A stretch of DNA of 6,639 bases from Chitinispirillales bacterium. GTDB lineage: Bacteria; Fibrobacterota; Chitinivibrionia; Chitinivibrionales; Chitinispirillaceae. Location of the stretch: the NCBI GenBank assembly GCA_031254445.1, contig JAIRUL010000079.1:1-6639 (forward strand), read 5' to 3'. Shown here one piece after another: positions 5,101-6,639 of the stretch (positions within the stretch are counted from its first letter, which is position 1; every line of letters starts with the position of its first letter). Under the pieces are notes generated by a model. The model was given only the letters and a program-made list of their open reading frames with translations. It did no database searches and was not told the DNA's origin. A program made the position numbers and the translations under genes.

Positions 5101-6261
5101 ATGATTAAAAACGATAACGTCAACGTCAACGCCAACGTCAACGTCAACGACCACGGCCTTCGCCTGAAAAACCTCACCCTCCCCGCCTTAGAGTCTTTCG
5201 CCCTCTCGCTTGGCGAACAGAAATTCCGCGCCCGGCAGATATTCAAGTGGATGTACCAGAAGCGCCTCCCCGACTTCTCCGGCATGGCCAACATGCCTAA
5301 AACCCTCCGCGCCGCGCTCGCCGAAAAGGCCGTTATCGGCAAATTGGAACCGCGCCGCATCCTCGAATCCTCCGCCGGCGACGCCGTCAAATTCGCCTTC
5401 TCGCTTTTAGGCACAGGCTACGCCGCCGAGAGCGTCCTCCTGATAGACGGCGACCGCCGCACCGCCTGCCTCTCCTCGCAGCTCGGCTGCGCCCTGGGGT
5501 GCAAATTCTGCGAGACGGCAAAGCTCGGCCTCGTCCGCAACCTATCGGCCGAGGAGATTATAGGGCAGCTCGTGGGGATAAACGACTACCAGGCCGCTAA
5601 AGGCGACAAGTTGGTGACGAACGTCGTCTTCATGGGGATGGGGGAGGCCTTGGGCAACTTCGAGAGCTTCCGCGCAGCCCTCTCCATAATAATGCACGGG
5701 GACGCCTTCAACATCGGCGCGCGGCGGATAACCGTCTCCACCGCCGGGGTCGTCCCCTCCATAGAGCGGCTCATGGGCGAGGGGCTGGCCATAGGCCTCG
5801 CCATTTCCCTAAACGCCTGGAACGACGAGGCTCGCGGGCGGCTCATGCCGATAAACCGGAAGTACCCCATCGAGAGCCTAATAGGCGCAGCCAAACGCTA
5901 CCACAGCAAGACCGGCCGCCGCGTCACTTTCGAGTACGTGCTGATAGAGGGCGAGACCGACACGGGGGAGGCCGCCGCCGCGCTCGAAAGGCTCTTGGGC
6001 GGCTTCCCCTGCAAAATCAACCTAATCCCCGTAAACCCCGCCGCCTGCAACTTGCCCGCCCCTCCCGACGGCAAGGTAGAGCGCTTCGCCGAAGAGCTGC
6101 ACAAGCGCGGCCTCTCCGCCACAATCAGAAAGAGCCGAGGCCGCGACATAATGGGGGCGTGCGGGCAGCTCACAGGGGTTGATGTTGGTGTTGACCTTGA
6201 CGTTGACGTTGACGTTGACGTTGACGTTGACGTTGACGTTGACGTTAAAATCAAAAGATAA
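5101..6261 (+). CDS. rlmN: 23S rRNA (adenine-2503-C2) / tRNA (adenine-37-C2) methyltransferase RlmN
   Basis: This radical-SAM enzyme makes 2-methyladenosine at 23S rRNA A2503 and tRNA A37. The 4Fe-4S cluster motif CxxxCxxC is Cys130-Cys134-Cys137 (GCALGCKFCET). The two extra catalytic cysteines of the family are Cys123 (TACLSSQ) and Cys354 (MGACGQL). GMGEAL (179-184) replaces the usual GMGEPL, and SLNAWND stands where many have SLHA. Hexamer repeats encode both ends: residues 6-17 are Asn-Val-like pairs and 360-382 an eleven-fold Val-Asp-like tail ending KIKR, where relatives have a basic tail after CGQL. ATG at 5101 is the only ATG/GTG/TTG in frame between the stop at 5095 and Met51, so the repeat-coded N-terminus seems real. 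No Shine-Dalgarno sequence is visible. The core looks intact and functional. Confidence 0.96.
   Translation: MIKNDNVNVNANVNVNDHGLRLKNLTLPALESFALSLGEQKFRARQIFKWMYQKRLPDFSGMANMPKTLRAALAEKAVIGKLEPRRILESSAGDAVKFAFSLLGTGYAAESVLLIDGDRRTACLSSQLGCALGCKFCETAKLGLVRNLSAEEIIGQLVGINDYQAAKGDKLVTNVVFMGMGEALGNFESFRAALSIIMHGDAFNIGARRITVSTAGVVPSIERLMGEGLAIGLAISLNAWNDEARGRLMPINRKYPIESLIGAAKRYHSKTGRRVTFEYVLIEGETDTGEAAAALERLLGGFPCKINLIPVNPAACNLPAPPDGKVERFAEELHKRGLSATIRKSRGRDIMGACGQLTGVDVGVDLDVDVDVDVDVDVDVDVKIKR
5116..5151 (+). repeat. AACGTC hexamer array inside the rlmN 5' end
   Basis: Six hexamers in frame: AACGTC x2, AACGCC, AACGTC x2, AACGAC. They encode Asn-Val pairs with one Asn-Ala and one Asn-Asp (residues 6-17). 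AACGTC is the reverse complement of the GACGTT unit at the 3' end of the same gene. Confidence 0.93.
6178..6246 (+). repeat. GTTGAC hexamer array forming the rlmN 3' end
   Basis: Eleven hexamers and a half unit in frame. The first four are varied (GTTGAT, GTTGGT, GTTGAC, CTTGAC), followed by seven perfect GTTGAC units and GTT. They encode the Val-Asp tail (360-382). The stop codon at 6259 comes 12 bases after the array, through AAAATCAAAAGA. The decay at the gene-proximal side and uniformity at the distal side fit recent slippage expansion outward from the gene. Confidence 0.95.
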
Positions 6262-6278
6262 AAGCCTTTAAAATCTTT

Positions 6279-6415
6279 AAAGTCAAATTCTTTAAAATCT
6301 TTTTCAGACGAAGCCTATAAAAGTCAAATTCTTAAAATTTTTTTCAGACGAAGCCTACGGCTTCATAACGTGTGGCGCAGAGCCGCCACACAACGTCAAA
6401 GTCAACATCAACATC
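6279..6415 (-). repeat. Bipartite palindromic element, copy E, with partial duplication
   Basis: It has the same build as copy B: a partial unit (6279-6318, identical to 2723-2762), then a full unit with small hairpin GAAGCC-TAC-GGCTTC (6350-6364), ATAAC and the variant large hairpin GTGTGGCG-CAGAGC-CGCCACAC (6370-6391). Hexamers AACGTC, AAAGTC, AACATC, AACATC follow (6392-6415). It faces copy F as an inverted pair. The region after rlmN (6262-6639) contains no gene, only elements E and F and the REP-like doublet. Confidence 0.94.
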
Positions 6416-6459
6416 AAAACCATCCACCCCGAACATCCCCACGAACCCATACGGGAGAA

Positions 6460-6531
6460 GGGCGGACACATAGGTCCGCCCCTACGGTTCTACCGCGAAT
6501 ATCATTGTAGGGGCGGGGCTTGCCCCCGCCC
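6460..6531. repeat. REP-like doublet (REPIN/BIME-type) with GTAG tags
   Basis: Two head-to-head units. The left one, read on minus, is GTAG (6485-6482), then arms GGGCGGAC/GTCCGCCC around a 6-base loop (6481-6460). The right one, on plus, is GTAG (6507-6510), then arms GGGCGGGG/CCCCGCCC (6511-6518, 6524-6531). Both begin GTAGGGGCGG. A GTAG tetranucleotide 5' of a hairpin in inverted pairs is the layout of REP sequences mobilised by RAYT (TnpA-REP) transposases. No RAYT gene is in this window, so the assignment is by form only. Confidence 0.75.
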
Positions 6532-6559
6532 TATTATCAAAACACCGTACACCGCCGCC

Positions 6560-6639
6560 TTTGACTTTGACGTTGACTTTGTGTGGCGGCTTTAGCCGCC
6601 ACACGTTATGAAGCCGTAGGCTTCGTCTGAAAAAGATTT
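6560..6639 (+). repeat. Bipartite palindromic element, copy F, reaching window edge
   Basis: Hexamers GACTTT, GACGTT, GACTTT (6563-6580) precede the large hairpin with arms GTGTGGCGGCT/AGCCGCCACAC around TT (6581-6604), GTTAT, small hairpin GAAGCC-GTA-GGCTTC (6610-6624) and GTCTGAAAAAGATTT. From the large hairpin to the window edge (59 bp) it is identical to copy C at 2893-2951. The tail may continue past the window. Confidence 0.95.

Noticed and set aside
5898..6254. Minus-strand frame starting with a Thr-Ser repeat
   Set aside because: It is the antisense reading of the rlmN GTTGAC array and catalytic domain; no own motif or ribosome-binding site.
1887..6639. CRISPR array
   Set aside because: The repeats are dispersed, in both orientations, with genes or homologous segments between them and no regular unique spacers; no cas gene.

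Overview
This 6.6-kb stretch comes from a GC-rich bacterial chromosome. The lineage cannot be fixed from sequence alone. The metal transporter proteins resemble the Zn/Mn family with an N-terminal CxxCC on the ATPase and an HDYxLTP-type binding protein, known to me from Clostridia and some other phyla. Two of the genes start with TTG, and ATA is the commonest isoleucine codon in the gene I counted, which is odd for such GC-rich DNA.

Left half, minus strand (read right to left): a HEAT-repeat lipoprotein gene (2639-1986), a zinc/manganese-type ABC substrate-binding protein (1832-750) and the matching ABC ATPase (668 to beyond base 1). They are co-directional and look like one metal-uptake operon; a permease gene would be expected further left. 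Its control region (about 2640-2730) is AT-rich and holds a helical-turn-spaced direct repeat. Right half, plus strand: a membrane glycosyltransferase (3110-4333), purN (4336-4959, 2 bp after the glycosyltransferase stop) and rlmN (5101-6261).

The striking part is what lies between the genes. Nearly every gap is filled by one bipartite palindromic element: a GC-rich hairpin with 11-bp arms (GTGTGGCGGCT), five bases, a second hairpin (GAAGCC/GGCTTC), then an AT-rich tail. It is flanked by hexamer arrays of the GACTTT/GACGTT/GATTTT type. I count six copies (A 1887-1979, B 2723-2850, C 2875-2951, D 4961-5050, E 6279-6415, F 6560-6639). B-C and E-F form inverted pairs. The two pairs share the same outer arms, but the segment between the hairpins is in opposite orientation in the two loci, which suggests an inversion. 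The E-F segment also has about 123 bp extra, containing a second, unrelated repeat that looks like a REP doublet (REPIN/BIME) with GTAG tags.

The hexamer arrays reach into genes: rlmN has an (Asn-Val)n-like N-terminus and a (Val-Asp)n C-terminal tail encoded by them, and the binding protein begins with a Thr-rich hexamer-coded stretch. No phage, plasmid, CRISPR, rRNA or tRNA gene was seen.
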